Shown here: in pieces, positions 26,563 through 34,732 of the stretch
Position numbering within the stretch: position 1 is the first letter of the stretch
Layout of the letters: each line of letters opens with the position of its first letter
Source: Rugosimonospora acidiphila
GTDB lineage: Bacteria > Actinomycetota > Actinomycetes > Mycobacteriales > Micromonosporaceae
Direction: 5' to 3'
DNA length: 53,178 nucleotides
NCBI RefSeq assembly: GCF_039543385.1
Contig: NZ_BAABJQ010000047.1
Coordinates: forward strand, 1 to 53,178
Made by a program: the position numbers and the translations under genes
The notes under the pieces: model-generated
Databases searched by the model: none
What the model saw: the letters and a program-made list of their open reading frames with translations, nothing else
Told to the model about the DNA's origin: nothing

Positions 26563-27336
26563 ATGGATAGCAGCACCGGATCGCAGAACAGCTCGCAGGC
26601 CGGCAGGGTCGTCGTCGTCACCGGGGCCGGCACCGGGATCGGCCGCGCCACGGCCCGGGCCTTCGCCACCGAGGGGGCTCACGTGCTCGCGGTCGGGCGG
26701 CGGGCCGAACCGCTCGAGGAGACCGCCCGCGGCCAGGACCGGATCACGCCGTTGACCGCCGACCTGACCGCGTCCGGCGAACCCGAGCGGATCGTGCGCA
26801 CCGCGCTGGAGGTGCACGGCCGGTTGGACGTGCTCGTGAACAACGCCGGGATCGTGCGCGGCGGCGCCCTCGGTGCCCTCGCGCCGGAGACGATCTCACC
26901 CCAGCTCGCCACCAACCTCGTGGCACCCATCCTGCTGACCCAGGCCGCGCTGGCGCCCCTCGCGGACTCGCGCGGCGTCATCGTCAACGTCAGTACGGCG
27001 GTGGGGCAGCGGGCCTGGCCGGGTAACGCGGTGTACGCCGCGACCAAGGCCGGCCTGGAGTCGCTGACTCGAAGCTGGGCGGTCGAGCTGGCGCCGCGCG
27101 GGATCCGGGTGGTGGCGGTCGCGCCCGGTGCCATCGACACCCCCATCGGCGAGCATCAGGGCCTGACGCCGGAGCGCCGGGCCGCGGTGCGGGAATGGCA
27201 ACTGGCGCACACCCCGCTGAGCCGTATCGGCCGGCCCGACGAGGTAGCGTGGGCGATCGTCCAGCTCGCCGCGCCGGGGGCGTCGTTTATCACCGGCGCG
27301 GTGCTGCCGGTCGACGGGGGGGCGGTCGTGGCGTGA
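26563..27336 (+). CDS. Short-chain dehydrogenase/reductase
   Basis: 257 aa. The NAD(P) motif TGAGTGIG (~20-27), NNAG, and the catalytic Ser ... YAATK (~157-161) are all present, and the C-terminus ends ITGAVLPVDGG, typical of classical SDRs. The start at 26563 is preferred over 26554 because the MerR-type promoter predicts a transcript that begins at about this ATG. The substrate is unknown. It is followed by a MerR gene 53 bases downstream, which likely controls this unit. Its last 15 bp, stop included, are duplicated. Confidence 0.9.
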   Translation: MDSSTGSQNSSQAGRVVVVTGAGTGIGRATARAFATEGAHVLAVGRRAEPLEETARGQDRITPLTADLTASGEPERIVRTALEVHGRLDVLVNNAGIVRGGALGALAPETISPQLATNLVAPILLTQAALAPLADSRGVIVNVSTAVGQRAWPGNAVYAATKAGLESLTRSWAVELAPRGIRVVAVAPGAIDTPIGEHQGLTPERRAAVREWQLAHTPLSRIGRPDEVAWAIVQLAAPGASFITGAVLPVDGGAVVA

Positions 27337-27351
27337 GCGGTCGTGGCGTGA
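27322..27351. repeat. 15-bp tandem duplication of the SDR gene end
   Basis: GCGGTCGTGGCGTGA occurs twice without a gap (27322-27336, 27337-27351); the first copy is the real last codons and stop of the SDR gene. Confidence 0.9.
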
Positions 27352-27389
27352 GCCGTGGGTGGCACGCCGATGGGGCCGGAGGTGAGCAG

Positions 27390-27743
27390 GTGCGGATCGG
27401 CGAACTGGCGAAGGCGACCGGGGCGACCGCCCGCGCGCTGCGGCACTACGAGCAGGCCGGGCTGATCCGGTCGGAGCGGGCGGCCAACGGGTACCGCGTC
27501 TACAACGAGCGGGCCGCGGTGCGGGTCGGCAACATCCGCTACCTGCTGGCCGCCGGACTCACCCTGGACGACGTGCGGGTCTTCCTGCCCTGCCTGGACG
27601 GCGACGTGGCCGCCGCATCGCCGTCGGAGGCGGGCGTCCGGGTCGCGCTGGAACGGCTGGCGGTCCTCAACGAGCGCGTCGCCGCCCAGACCGAGGCCCG
27701 CGACCGGCTGGCGGCCGCCCTCCGGCGGAGCGCCCGACCCTAG
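27390..27743 (+). CDS. MerR-family regulator
   Basis: 117 aa from a GTG with a GGAGG site 7 bases upstream. The N-terminal winged helix reads VRIGELAKATGATARALRHYEQAGLIRSERAANGYRVYNERA, the clear MerR signature, followed by a dimerisation helix (about 75-112). There is no sensor domain beyond the helix and only a lone Cys (FLPCLDG). It probably regulates its own operon through the dyad before the SDR gene. Similar small MerR proteins respond to organic compounds or redox changes. Confidence 0.93.
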   Translation: MRIGELAKATGATARALRHYEQAGLIRSERAANGYRVYNERAAVRVGNIRYLLAAGLTLDDVRVFLPCLDGDVAAASPSEAGVRVALERLAVLNERVAAQTEARDRLAAALRRSARP

Positions 27744-27772
27744 TCACGAATGCCGCGTCCGTCGGGGCGGCT

Positions 27773-28975
27773 TCATACCGGGCCGGCTTTGTACCGGGCC
27801 AGGATGTTGTGCCAGGCGTGCGGGGTCAGGGCGTAGTTGCCGATCGCGCCGCCGCGCAACCGGTTCGCTCCGCCGGGTCTGGCGAGCAGTGAGCCGGAGA
27901 GGTACGCCAGCGGCAGTCCGCTGCGCGGATCGCCGCGCAGCGGGGTCAGCTCCTCCGTGCTGTCCCGGTAGGGGCCGGTGTGCGTGAGTGCCCGGGCGAG
28001 TTCCCGCGCGACGGCGCCCCGGCCGCGGGCGGCCGCGGCGGTCAGCGCGAGGAGCAGTTGATGGGTCCGGATGCCCGGCCGGCCGGGCGGCTGCGCCGGT
28101 GGGTGTTGGCCGAGGGAGACAGCCACCAGCGCGCCGGCGAGATCCACCCCGGCCGCCAGCGCGTTGATGGGTTCCACTATCCGCGGGTTGAGGTCGATGT
28201 ATCTGGGTCCGTCGGGGGTGAGGATGGCGTCGGCGGACAGCGCGCCGTGCCAGCCGAGCGCCGCGCCGAGCCGGGTCAGGTGCCGCTCGATGGCCGGCAG
28301 CGGCTCGCTGGTCTTTCCGCTGGCGCCACCGTTGCTGCCCTCCCTGTGCCGGCGGCAGGAATGCCAGGCGATGAGCCTGCCGGCGTCGAAGACGGCCTGC
28401 ACCATGAGCAGGGGTCCGGGCGCCGGGCGCTGGACGAGCAGGCGGTCCCCGGGGTCGATTCCGTCAGCCAGGACGCGAAGCTCCGCGAGGCCGTCGACGT
28501 ACCGCACCCCGGTGCTGGCGGTGCCGATGGGCCGCTTGACGTAGCTCGGAAGCGGCGCGGCGAGCAACTGCTCGCGGGTACTGGCGACGGTGGCGGCCGG
28601 CTGCGGCAGCCCCAACTCGGTGAGCAGTTCGGCCGCGCTGAGCTTGTCCTGAACCCGGCGCAGCGCGGCGAAGTCGGGTACGGCCAGGGCGGCCGGTACC
28701 GCCTCGGGATCGAGTGCCAGCACCGCTACCTGTTCCTGAGTGGGCAGCAGCACGTCGAAGTGCCCGGCGCGCAGGATGGCGGTGGCCGCGTCGAGCCAGG
28801 CGAACGGATCGCGCCCGTACGGCGGCACCCGGTGGACCCGCGACACCCAGCGGGTGGCGTGGGTCAGAGCGAATCCGGCCGAGTCGAGCACCTCCACGGT
28901 GTGGCCGGCGCGCGCGAGCACGGTGGCGACCTGTCGGGAGGTCAGGCCTGAGCCGTCGGAGAGCAGGATTCTCAT
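27773..28975 (-). CDS. ATP-grasp domain protein
   Basis: 400 aa. It begins MRILLSDGSGLTSRQVATVLARAGHTVEVLDS, a preATP-grasp Rossmann-like fold. The central ATP-grasp part shows YVKRPIGTASTGVRYV (~150), LLVQRPAPGPLLMVQAVFD and, near the end, HGALSADAILTPDGPRYIDLNPRIVEPINA, which supplies the metal-binding Asp/Asn. Such enzymes join a carboxylate to an amine through an acyl-phosphate; the substrates here are unknown. The ATG overlaps the stop of the DedA gene (ATGA), so the two are translated together. Confidence 0.88.
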   Translation of the reverse strand: MRILLSDGSGLTSRQVATVLARAGHTVEVLDSAGFALTHATRWVSRVHRVPPYGRDPFAWLDAATAILRAGHFDVLLPTQEQVAVLALDPEAVPAALAVPDFAALRRVQDKLSAAELLTELGLPQPAATVASTREQLLAAPLPSYVKRPIGTASTGVRYVDGLAELRVLADGIDPGDRLLVQRPAPGPLLMVQAVFDAGRLIAWHSCRRHREGSNGGASGKTSEPLPAIERHLTRLGAALGWHGALSADAILTPDGPRYIDLNPRIVEPINALAAGVDLAGALVAVSLGQHPPAQPPGRPGIRTHQLLLALTAAAARGRGAVARELARALTHTGPYRDSTEELTPLRGDPRSGLPLAYLSGSLLARPGGANRLRGGAIGNYALTPHAWHNILARYKAGPV

Positions 28976-29808
28976 CGGCCGGCCCCGATTCGGTCGCGCA
29001 GCCGCGAGGAGAGCGCCCCGGCCAACTCCCGGGTGGGCCCCAGCGGGTAGGCGGCGGCCACCTGATCGAGGAGGTGCCCGGCGGCGGTGGCCTCGGCGGC
29101 GGTGAGCAGCGCGCGTGGCTCGGTCGCGTCGGCGTCCAGCGCCCGGTGCAGGTGGGTGGCGCGATCGTCCTGCTCGGTGGTTGGCAGCGATACCCGGGGA
29201 CGGCGCAGGTAGGCCACGAGGGCCGGTACGGTGGCCACCACCATGATCGCGATGGTCAACGGGGTGAGCAGCGCGTCGATGTCGAACGGCACGCTGGCGC
29301 CGAACCCGTACCCGGCCAGGATGACCCCGTCGGTCCACAGCAGCGCGCCGGCGATGTTCCAGAGCAGGAATCGTCGGGGCGACACCCGCAGCGCACCGGC
29401 GGCGGGGTTGATGGCGGTGCGGATCACGCCGGCGAAGCGGGCCAGCACCAGTGCCTTGCCGATGCCGTACCGGGCCAGGTAGCGCTCCCCGCGGTCGAGC
29501 CGGTCGCGGTGCCGGCCGCGACCCAGGCGGCGGGCGGCACCGCGGCCGAGCAAGTAGCCGACCTGAGCGCCGGCGATCGCGCTGAGCGGCGCGCCGACCA
29601 GCAGCGCGGGCAGCGGCAGCGAGACGCCGGCGATCTGGTCGGAGGCTCCTGCGGCCACGATGCCGGTGAGGAACAGCAGGCCGTCGCCGGGAAGGAAGAA
29701 CCCGATGAGCAGGCCGGTTTCGGCGAACAGGATCGCGAATACCCCGATCAGCCCGAAGGACCGCAGCATCGAGCCTGCGCTGGTCGGGTCGAAGGCCAGA
29801 ACATTCAT
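28972..29808 (-). CDS. DedA-family membrane protein
   Basis: 278 aa. Hydrophobic segments and the VTT/DedA signature are clear: FAETGLLIGFFLPGDGLLFLTG, then GAQVGYLLGRGAARR, ARFAGVIRTAINPAAGALRVSPRRFLLWNIAGALLW. DedA proteins are implicated in lipid carrier or phospholipid flipping (for example undecaprenyl phosphate). The C-terminal ~75 residues form a soluble extension not typical of the family. Downstream of tandem TetR-type operator sites and coupled to the ATP-grasp gene. Confidence 0.92.
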   Translation of the reverse strand: MNVLAFDPTSAGSMLRSFGLIGVFAILFAETGLLIGFFLPGDGLLFLTGIVAAGASDQIAGVSLPLPALLVGAPLSAIAGAQVGYLLGRGAARRLGRGRHRDRLDRGERYLARYGIGKALVLARFAGVIRTAINPAAGALRVSPRRFLLWNIAGALLWTDGVILAGYGFGASVPFDIDALLTPLTIAIMVVATVPALVAYLRRPRVSLPTTEQDDRATHLHRALDADATEPRALLTAAEATAAGHLLDQVAAAYPLGPTRELAGALSSRLRDRIGAGR

Positions 29809-29827
29809 GGGCCGAGCATAGGTGGCC

Positions 29828-29865
29828 GACTGAACAATCGTCCAGTCTGCTGAACGGTTGATCAG
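29828..29865. promoter_or_regulatory. Tandem operators upstream of the DedA operon
   Basis: Two similar 16-bp dyads, CTGAACAATCGTCCAG and CTGAACGGTTGATCAG, lie 20 bp apart (two helical turns), 20-57 bases before the DedA start. They are likely sites for the adjacent TetR-family protein. Confidence 0.55.
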
Positions 29866-29869
29866 TCGG

Positions 29870-29930
29870 TCGCCGTTCGGTCGGATCGCCGTTCGGCGGG
29901 TCACCGCTCGGGGAGTGGTTATCGCTCGTG
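29870..29930. repeat. Decayed 15-18 bp tandem repeats at the TetR gene end
   Basis: Copies of a TCGCCGTTCGG-like core at about 29870, 29886, 29901 and 29919; the last overlaps the TetR stop codon (TAA at 29919-29921 on the minus strand). Confidence 0.55.
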
Positions 29931-30521
29931 GAACAGGCCGTGGCGCAACAGTCGCTGGTTGGCGGCCGACCGGCGGGCCAGCACAGCGGGCTCGAACGCG
30001 TCGGCCGGTAGCAGCGGTTCCAACAACAGCGGCCCCAGCACCAGCAGCAGGAGTTGGAACCTGGCCCAGTCCGGGTCCGCGTCGGCGCGGACGACGCCGG
30101 CCGCGCTCAGCCGTTCCAGCACCCTTCCGGCCCCGTCTCCCAGCCGGGTGAACAGGGTCCGGCCGGTCTCGCTGTCCTCCAGCAACGCGCGCCGCACGTA
30201 CCGGCGGACGTCCTCATCGGCGCCGAACAGCCGAGCCGTCGCCCCGCCCAACTCCGCCATCAGTCGCGGTACCGGCAACTCGATGTCCACCGCAGTCAGC
30301 GCGTCGCCCACCGTCGCGAGCACCTCGTCGTCCACGGCCGCCCGCAACTGCTGCTTCGATCCGAAATGATGGGCGATCAGGGCCGGCGACACGCCCGCCT
30401 CGGCGGCCACCACCCGCACCGAGGTGGCTTCGAAGCCCTGCTCCGCGAACAGGCGCATGGCCACCCGCCGCAACCGGGCCCGGCCGGTGAGATCCTGTTC
30501 GGCAACCTCTCGCATCATCAC
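29919..30521 (-). CDS. TetR-family regulator
   Basis: 200 aa. An N-terminal TetR helix-turn-helix (~10-55: RLRRVAMRLFAEQGFEATSVRVVAAEAGVSPALIAHHFGSKQQL) is followed by an all-helical ligand and dimer domain. It reads toward the DedA/ATP-grasp operon with 110 bases between; that gap carries paired dyads that are probably its operators. It is the last gene before the biosynthetic cluster on the left and has no evident link to it. Confidence 0.92.
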   Translation of the reverse strand: MMMREVAEQDLTGRARLRRVAMRLFAEQGFEATSVRVVAAEAGVSPALIAHHFGSKQQLRAAVDDEVLATVGDALTAVDIELPVPRLMAELGGATARLFGADEDVRRYVRRALLEDSETGRTLFTRLGDGAGRVLERLSAAGVVRADADPDWARFQLLLLVLGPLLLEPLLPADAFEPAVLARRSAANQRLLRHGLFHER

Positions 30522-30541
30522 AACGTACTGCCGGAACCCGC

Positions 30542-30568
30542 CGCCCCGGGCGTCGAGGGCCCGGGGCG
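30542..30568 (-). terminator. Terminator at the left edge of the biosynthetic cluster
   Basis: A perfect 10-bp stem (CGCCCCGGGC / GCCCGGGGCG, 7-nt loop) lies 45 bases past the aminotransferase stop on the minus strand, before the TetR gene. Confidence 0.6.
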
Positions 30569-30612
30569 ACGACCCGGGTTCCGGCGAACTCCTTCAAAAC
30601 CAGGGCGGTGCC

Positions 30613-31668
30613 TCAGGCGCCGTAGAACTTACGCACCCGGCTGATGATGAAGTCCTGGTCGGCCGGGCCGAGCGAGGTGTACGTGGGCAGGTAGAGCCCC
30701 TCCTCGGCGAAGTGGTTGGCGCGCAGCCGCGGCCAGCCCGGGTCGAGGTACATCGGCTGGCGGCTCATCGGCTTGAAGAACACCCGGGTCTCGATACCTT
30801 CGGCGGTCAGGAACGCCTGGAGCGCGCCACGGTCGCGGGCCAGCAGGTCGTACATCCACAGCACCTCACGCGCCGGCATGAGGGTCACGCCGTCGACATC
30901 GCGCAGGCCCGCGTCGTACCGGGCCTCGATCTGCTCGCGCAGCTCGAGGATGTCGGTGAGCTTCTCCGTCTGCGCGAGCGCCAGCGCGGCCTGGAGATTG
31001 GTCATCCGGAAGTTGTAGCCGATCTTCTTGTGCAGGAAGGTGTGTTCGCGGTTGAACGCCATGCCGCGCAGGTGCGCCATCTGGCTGGCCAGGTAGGCGT
31101 CGTCGGTGAGGCAGACGCCACCCTCGCCCGCGGTGACGATCTTGTTGGCGAACAGGGAGAAGCACGCGATGTCGGCGACCGGGGCGACGCCGTGCGCCTC
31201 GGCCGAGTCCTCGATCACCCGCAGGTTGTATTCGTACGCCAGCTGCATGATCGAGTCCATGTCGCAGCGGCGGCCGTAGATATGCACCGGCATGATTACC
31301 TTGGTGCGTGGCGTGATCCGCTCCTCGATGGCGTTCACGTCGATGTTGAGGTCGTCGCCGCAGTCGACGAAGACCGGGGTGGCGCCGGTGTAGGTCACCG
31401 CCCAGGCCGAGGCGATCATCGTGAACTCGGGCACGATGACCTCGTCGCCGGGGCCGATGCCCAGGGCGCGCAGGGCGAGCGTCAGCGCCGCGGTACCCGA
31501 CGAGCAGGCCACTCCGTGCCGTCTGCCGTGCCGTTCGGCGAAGGCCTGTTCGAAGCGCGGGACGAACGGTCCCTGCGACGAAATCCACCCGGTACGTAGC
31601 GCCTCGTTGACGTATGTCGGTTCTAAGTCGGTGAGGTAGGGTTGGGAGACTGGGTATTTGTAGGCCAT
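30613..31668 (-). CDS. DegT/DnrJ/EryC1 sugar aminotransferase, perosamine-synthase-like
   Basis: 351 aa; the ATG at 31668 has an AGGAGA site. This is a fold-type I PLP enzyme: WISSQGPFVPRFE and SSGTAALTLALRALGIGPGDEVIVPEFT near the N-terminus, EDSAEAHG for the PLP Asp region, and the Schiff-base Lys in FANKIVTAGEGG (~175). The order of motifs and GYNFRMTN resemble GDP-perosamine synthases (PerA). With the GDP-mannose 4,6-dehydratase upstream, the likely reaction is amination of GDP-4-keto-6-deoxymannose, but a 3-amination as in mycosamine cannot be excluded. Confidence 0.9.
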   Translation of the reverse strand: MAYKYPVSQPYLTDLEPTYVNEALRTGWISSQGPFVPRFEQAFAERHGRRHGVACSSGTAALTLALRALGIGPGDEVIVPEFTMIASAWAVTYTGATPVFVDCGDDLNIDVNAIEERITPRTKVIMPVHIYGRRCDMDSIMQLAYEYNLRVIEDSAEAHGVAPVADIACFSLFANKIVTAGEGGVCLTDDAYLASQMAHLRGMAFNREHTFLHKKIGYNFRMTNLQAALALAQTEKLTDILELREQIEARYDAGLRDVDGVTLMPAREVLWMYDLLARDRGALQAFLTAEGIETRVFFKPMSRQPMYLDPGWPRLRANHFAEEGLYLPTYTSLGPADQDFIISRVRKFYGA

Positions 31669-31690
31669 AACGCTCTCCTGGCTGGGGTGA

Positions 31691-31727
31691 GCGTTCGCCG
31701 ATCCGGCTCCGGGTACGGAGCGAACGC
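31691..31727. promoter_or_regulatory. Inverted repeat before the aminotransferase gene
   Basis: GCGTTCGC (31691-31698) and GCGAACGC (31720-31727) form an 8-bp dyad with a 21-base centre, just upstream of the aminotransferase ribosome site. It could be an operator or a leader hairpin. Confidence 0.4.
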
Positions 31728-31746
31728 GGTGCGGTCCAAATATGTT

Positions 31747-31776
31747 GGCGCCGCGGGGGAATGCCCCCGCGGCGCC
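31747..31776 (-). terminator. Perfect 13-bp terminator hairpin after the GT1 gene
   Basis: GGCGCCGCGGGGG and its exact complement around a 4-nt loop, 20 bases past the glycosyltransferase stop. Read leftward, a moderately T-rich run (AACATATTT) follows. It implies that the aminotransferase gene has its own promoter. Confidence 0.75.
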
Positions 31777-31795
31777 GATGAATGACAGCAACGGT

Positions 31796-33193
31796 TCAGG
31801 TTGCGGCCTCCGTGAGGACAGGCTCGTCCGCGCGGCAGGCGTCAAGAATTACATCGGCGGCAGCGGACGCGCCCCCTGCCGCCCGGAACCGCTCGGCCCA
31901 CTCGCGGGCCCGAGTAGTGAACTCCGGCTCGCGCAGTAGCCGGCGCAGCGCGGCGGCGATCCGCTCGCCCGACAGCGTATCCTGATAGGACAAGACAAGC
32001 GAGGTACCGCTGTCCGCGACCCGCGCCGCGTGGTCGTAACAATCCATCCAAAACGGCTGTACGAGACCGGGCTTTCCGAAGTAGATGCCTTCGTACGCGC
32101 TGTTTCCACCGCCGTGGTTGAAGTAGACGCGTACGTGCGGGTGGTTCAGTACCTCCAACTGCGAAGGCACCCAGTGCTCGACGCGCAGGTTGGCCGGCAG
32201 GTCGGCGGGAAGCATCTCCTGCTGGCGCCGGGGAAGCTTCCACAGTAGATGGTGCTCGGGCCCCAGCCGGCGTACCGCGTCGATGACCGCCGTGACCTGC
32301 TCCGGCCGCATCCGCATGTGTGTTCCGAAGGCGAGATAGACGATCGACTCGTGGCCGTCGAGCCAGTCCCGCAGGGCTGGATCGGGCTCCGCGGCCTCGG
32401 GCAGCGGCGGAACCACCGGGCCGACCATGTGCAGATGAGAGGGGGCGGCGGAGAACGGGTACTCCATGCCGAATACCGAATAGCCGACTATCGCGCGGGC
32501 GTCGTCGGCGTACTTCGACTGGCTGGCGGATGCGTTGCTGATGCCCGCCTCGCGCCGGCGTCGGGTGAAGTCGGCGGCCGGCACCTTGGTCAGCAGCCCA
32601 CGCAGCAGGCTGAGCCGGAAGCGCAGGTTCGCCAACCTCTGCCGGAGGCTGAGCTGTCCCGGCAGGCCGCTGTTCGGGCTCGGGTAGCTCAGCGGCAGGC
32701 GGTCGGCGAAGACCTCGCTGACCGCGATGGGCACGCTCAGCACGTACGGCACGCCGTGCTCACGCGCGGCGTCGGTGGGGTACACGCTGGACGAGTCCAC
32801 CACCATGAGCCCCGGGTTGAGCTTGCGTACCTCGGCGAGCATCCGCTGGTACATGGTGATCATGATGTCGGCGTCGGTGACCTTGGCCAGGTAGGTGATG
32901 ACGTTCTGCGGGCGCGCGGTCAGCGCCCGCGGCCGGGCCGGCTGGGTCGCCGCCGCGTAGGTGTCGTCGTCCCATTCTCCCGGTGGGCGCTCCAGGCGCT
33001 CGCCCAGCGAGATGAACCGCACCGAGGTGCGGCCCTGGATCGCCTCCACATCACGACGGCGATCCTCGGTGGAGGCGAAGTACAGCTCCGGAACGCCTCG
33101 GCGGGCCAGCTCTCCGGCGACCACGAGCATAGGGTTGATCAATCCGGCGTCGGCGATGCTGGCGAATAGGACAGGACCTCGTACGGCGCTCAT
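31796..33193 (-). CDS. GT1-family glycosyltransferase
   Basis: 465 aa. The GT-B fold is shown by an N-terminal VLFASIADAGLINPMLVVAGELARRG and a C-terminal donor-site region: LAFGTHMRMRP, EHWVPSQLEVLNHPHVRVYFNHGGGNSAYEGIYFGKPGLVQPFWMD, which is a PSPG-like block. It is longer than macrolide MGT enzymes and closer in feel to UGT-type proteins. It sits 17 bases after the GDP-mannose dehydratase gene, so it is a good candidate for transfer of the nucleotide-activated deoxy-amino sugar to the natural product. Confidence 0.88.
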   Translation of the reverse strand: MSAVRGPVLFASIADAGLINPMLVVAGELARRGVPELYFASTEDRRRDVEAIQGRTSVRFISLGERLERPPGEWDDDTYAAATQPARPRALTARPQNVITYLAKVTDADIMITMYQRMLAEVRKLNPGLMVVDSSSVYPTDAAREHGVPYVLSVPIAVSEVFADRLPLSYPSPNSGLPGQLSLRQRLANLRFRLSLLRGLLTKVPAADFTRRRREAGISNASASQSKYADDARAIVGYSVFGMEYPFSAAPSHLHMVGPVVPPLPEAAEPDPALRDWLDGHESIVYLAFGTHMRMRPEQVTAVIDAVRRLGPEHHLLWKLPRRQQEMLPADLPANLRVEHWVPSQLEVLNHPHVRVYFNHGGGNSAYEGIYFGKPGLVQPFWMDCYDHAARVADSGTSLVLSYQDTLSGERIAAALRRLLREPEFTTRAREWAERFRAAGGASAAADVILDACRADEPVLTEAAT

Positions 33194-33210
33194 CGGCGCT
33201 CCTCCCGGTC

Positions 33211-34236
33211 TCACCAGCTCGCGGCGAGCATGAGCTGGTCGTACTTGTGGGCATTGGAGACCGCCACCAGATCCGCCTCGACCATCATCTGCATCAGCTC
33301 GGGGAAGGTGACCGCGGGCTTCCACCCCAGCTCGACACGGGCGCGGGTGGGGTCGGCGCAGAGCAACTCCACCTCGGCGGGGCGGACCAGTTCCGGGTCG
33401 ATCTCGACGTAGTCGCGCCAGTCGAGGTCGACCGAGTCGAAGGCCATGCAGACCGCGTCGCGGACCGAGTGCATCTCGCCGGAGCCGACGACGTAGTCGA
33501 CCGGGTCGTCGCGCTGGAGCATCGCGTGCATGGCCCGGACGTAGTCGCCGGCGAAGCCCCAGTCCCGCACGGCGTTGAGGTTGCCCAGGTAGAGCTTGTC
33601 GCGCAGGCCCAGCTTGATCTCGGCGACGGCGAGCGAGATCTTGCGGGTCACGAACTCGACCCCGCGGCGCGGTGACTCGTGGTTGAACAGGATGCCGGAT
33701 ACCCCGTACATGCCGAAGGACTCGCGGTAGTTGCGGGTGATGTAGTGGCCGTAAGCCTTTGCCACGCCGTACGGGCTGCGCGGGTGGAAATTGGTCTGCT
33801 CGCTCTGCGGGGAGTGCACGACCTTGCCGAACATCTCCGACGAGGACGCCTGGTAGAAGCGGATTCCGCCGCCGGCGGTCCGCGACTTGTCCAGGCCGCA
33901 TACGGTGCGGATCGCCTCCAGGACCCGCAGCACACCGGTGCCGTTGATGTCGGTGACCAACTCCGGCTGCTGCCAGGACATCGGGACGAAGGAGACCGCG
34001 GCCAGGTTGTAGACCTCGTCGGGCTGCACCTTGTCCACTGCCGCGACCAGGCTGGACTGGTCCATCAGGTCGCCCTCAACGAAGGAGAGGTCGGTCAGCA
34101 TGCGGCTCACCCGCGACTTGCGGGGATTGGCCTGCCCGCGGACCAGTCCCCACACCTGGTAGCCGAGGCCGAGCAGGTATTCGGCGAGGTAGGAACCGTC
34201 CTGCCCGGTGATTCCCGTGATTAATGCACGTTTCAT
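33211..34236 (-). CDS. gmd: GDP-mannose 4,6-dehydratase
   Basis: 341 aa; the start MKRALITGITGQDGSYLAEYLLGLGY is the family N-terminus and has a GAGAAAGG site. The extended SDR fold shows the TGxxGxxG NADP motif, NLAAVSFVPMSW, the catalytic SSSEMFG and YGVAKAYGHY motifs, and VRDWGFAGDYV. It converts GDP-D-mannose to GDP-4-keto-6-deoxy-D-mannose. It is the first gene of a unit with the GT1 gene, and with the aminotransferase it makes a GDP-amino-deoxysugar branch. Confidence 0.96.
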   Translation of the reverse strand: MKRALITGITGQDGSYLAEYLLGLGYQVWGLVRGQANPRKSRVSRMLTDLSFVEGDLMDQSSLVAAVDKVQPDEVYNLAAVSFVPMSWQQPELVTDINGTGVLRVLEAIRTVCGLDKSRTAGGGIRFYQASSSEMFGKVVHSPQSEQTNFHPRSPYGVAKAYGHYITRNYRESFGMYGVSGILFNHESPRRGVEFVTRKISLAVAEIKLGLRDKLYLGNLNAVRDWGFAGDYVRAMHAMLQRDDPVDYVVGSGEMHSVRDAVCMAFDSVDLDWRDYVEIDPELVRPAEVELLCADPTRARVELGWKPAVTFPELMQMMVEADLVAVSNAHKYDQLMLAASW

Positions 34237-34626
34237 GTAGCGCGCCTTTCTCTGTCGGGAAAGCATTCGCTTCCACCCGAGCACGGACAGCTTTCCGCAA
34301 GCGGAATTGCACTCGATGCGCCGAGCCGCACCGCCAGTCGGCGCTGTTGTCGCGCGCCGGCCTGATCCGTCGCCGGCGGGCACCAATAACGGTGAATCCT
34401 GGCAACATGGGGTGTCAAGGCGAGTAGGTCAAATGTGTGGTGCCCGCGGCGAACTCCGGTGTCCACCCGGCGAATGAGGGGCCGGGACACCCATTATTTA
34501 GGGGTTGAGGGCCGGGTTTGAATGCGATCCAATAATGATTGGTGGAATAGCATGAATGGCCGATTCACCGTCTGCGCGGCGACACACGGCGTCGCTCGGG
34601 CGCGAGCGTGGCACGGCGCGGCGCGA

Positions 34627-34659
34627 GCACGGTACAAGCACGGCACGAGCACAGCACGT
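34627..34659. repeat. 11-bp direct repeats in the gmd upstream region
   Basis: Three adjacent 11-base units of the type AGCACGGYACR (one helical turn each) lie beside the terminator. The wider gap 34237-34732 (about 500 bases) must also hold the gmd promoter; a CTCAACCCCTAAA element on the minus strand (~34500) resembles the cluster motif at 42.2 kb. Confidence 0.4.
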
Positions 34660-34706
34660 TCACGGCCTCGTGCGGGTCGCCGTGGCGGCCGGCACGAGGC
34701 CGTGAA
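34659..34706 (-). terminator. Perfect 15-bp hairpin after the histidine kinase gene
   Basis: Arms TTCACGGCCTCGTGC (34659-34673) and GCACGAGGCCGTGAA (34692-34706) with an 18-nt loop, 27 bases past the kinase stop codon on the minus strand. Confidence 0.65.
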
Positions 34707-34732
34707 TTCGTCGGGGCCGTGATCCGACGCCG

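Noticed and set aside
31796..33901. Longer GT1 gene starting upstream of 33193
   Set aside because: The extension would overlap gmd and has shadow-type sequence; MSAVRGPVLFASIADAG is the natural N-terminus.
34659..34706. Attachment site or transposon end
   Set aside because: The 15-bp inverted repeat sits just past a gene end and folds as a terminator; no integrase or transposase lies in the window.
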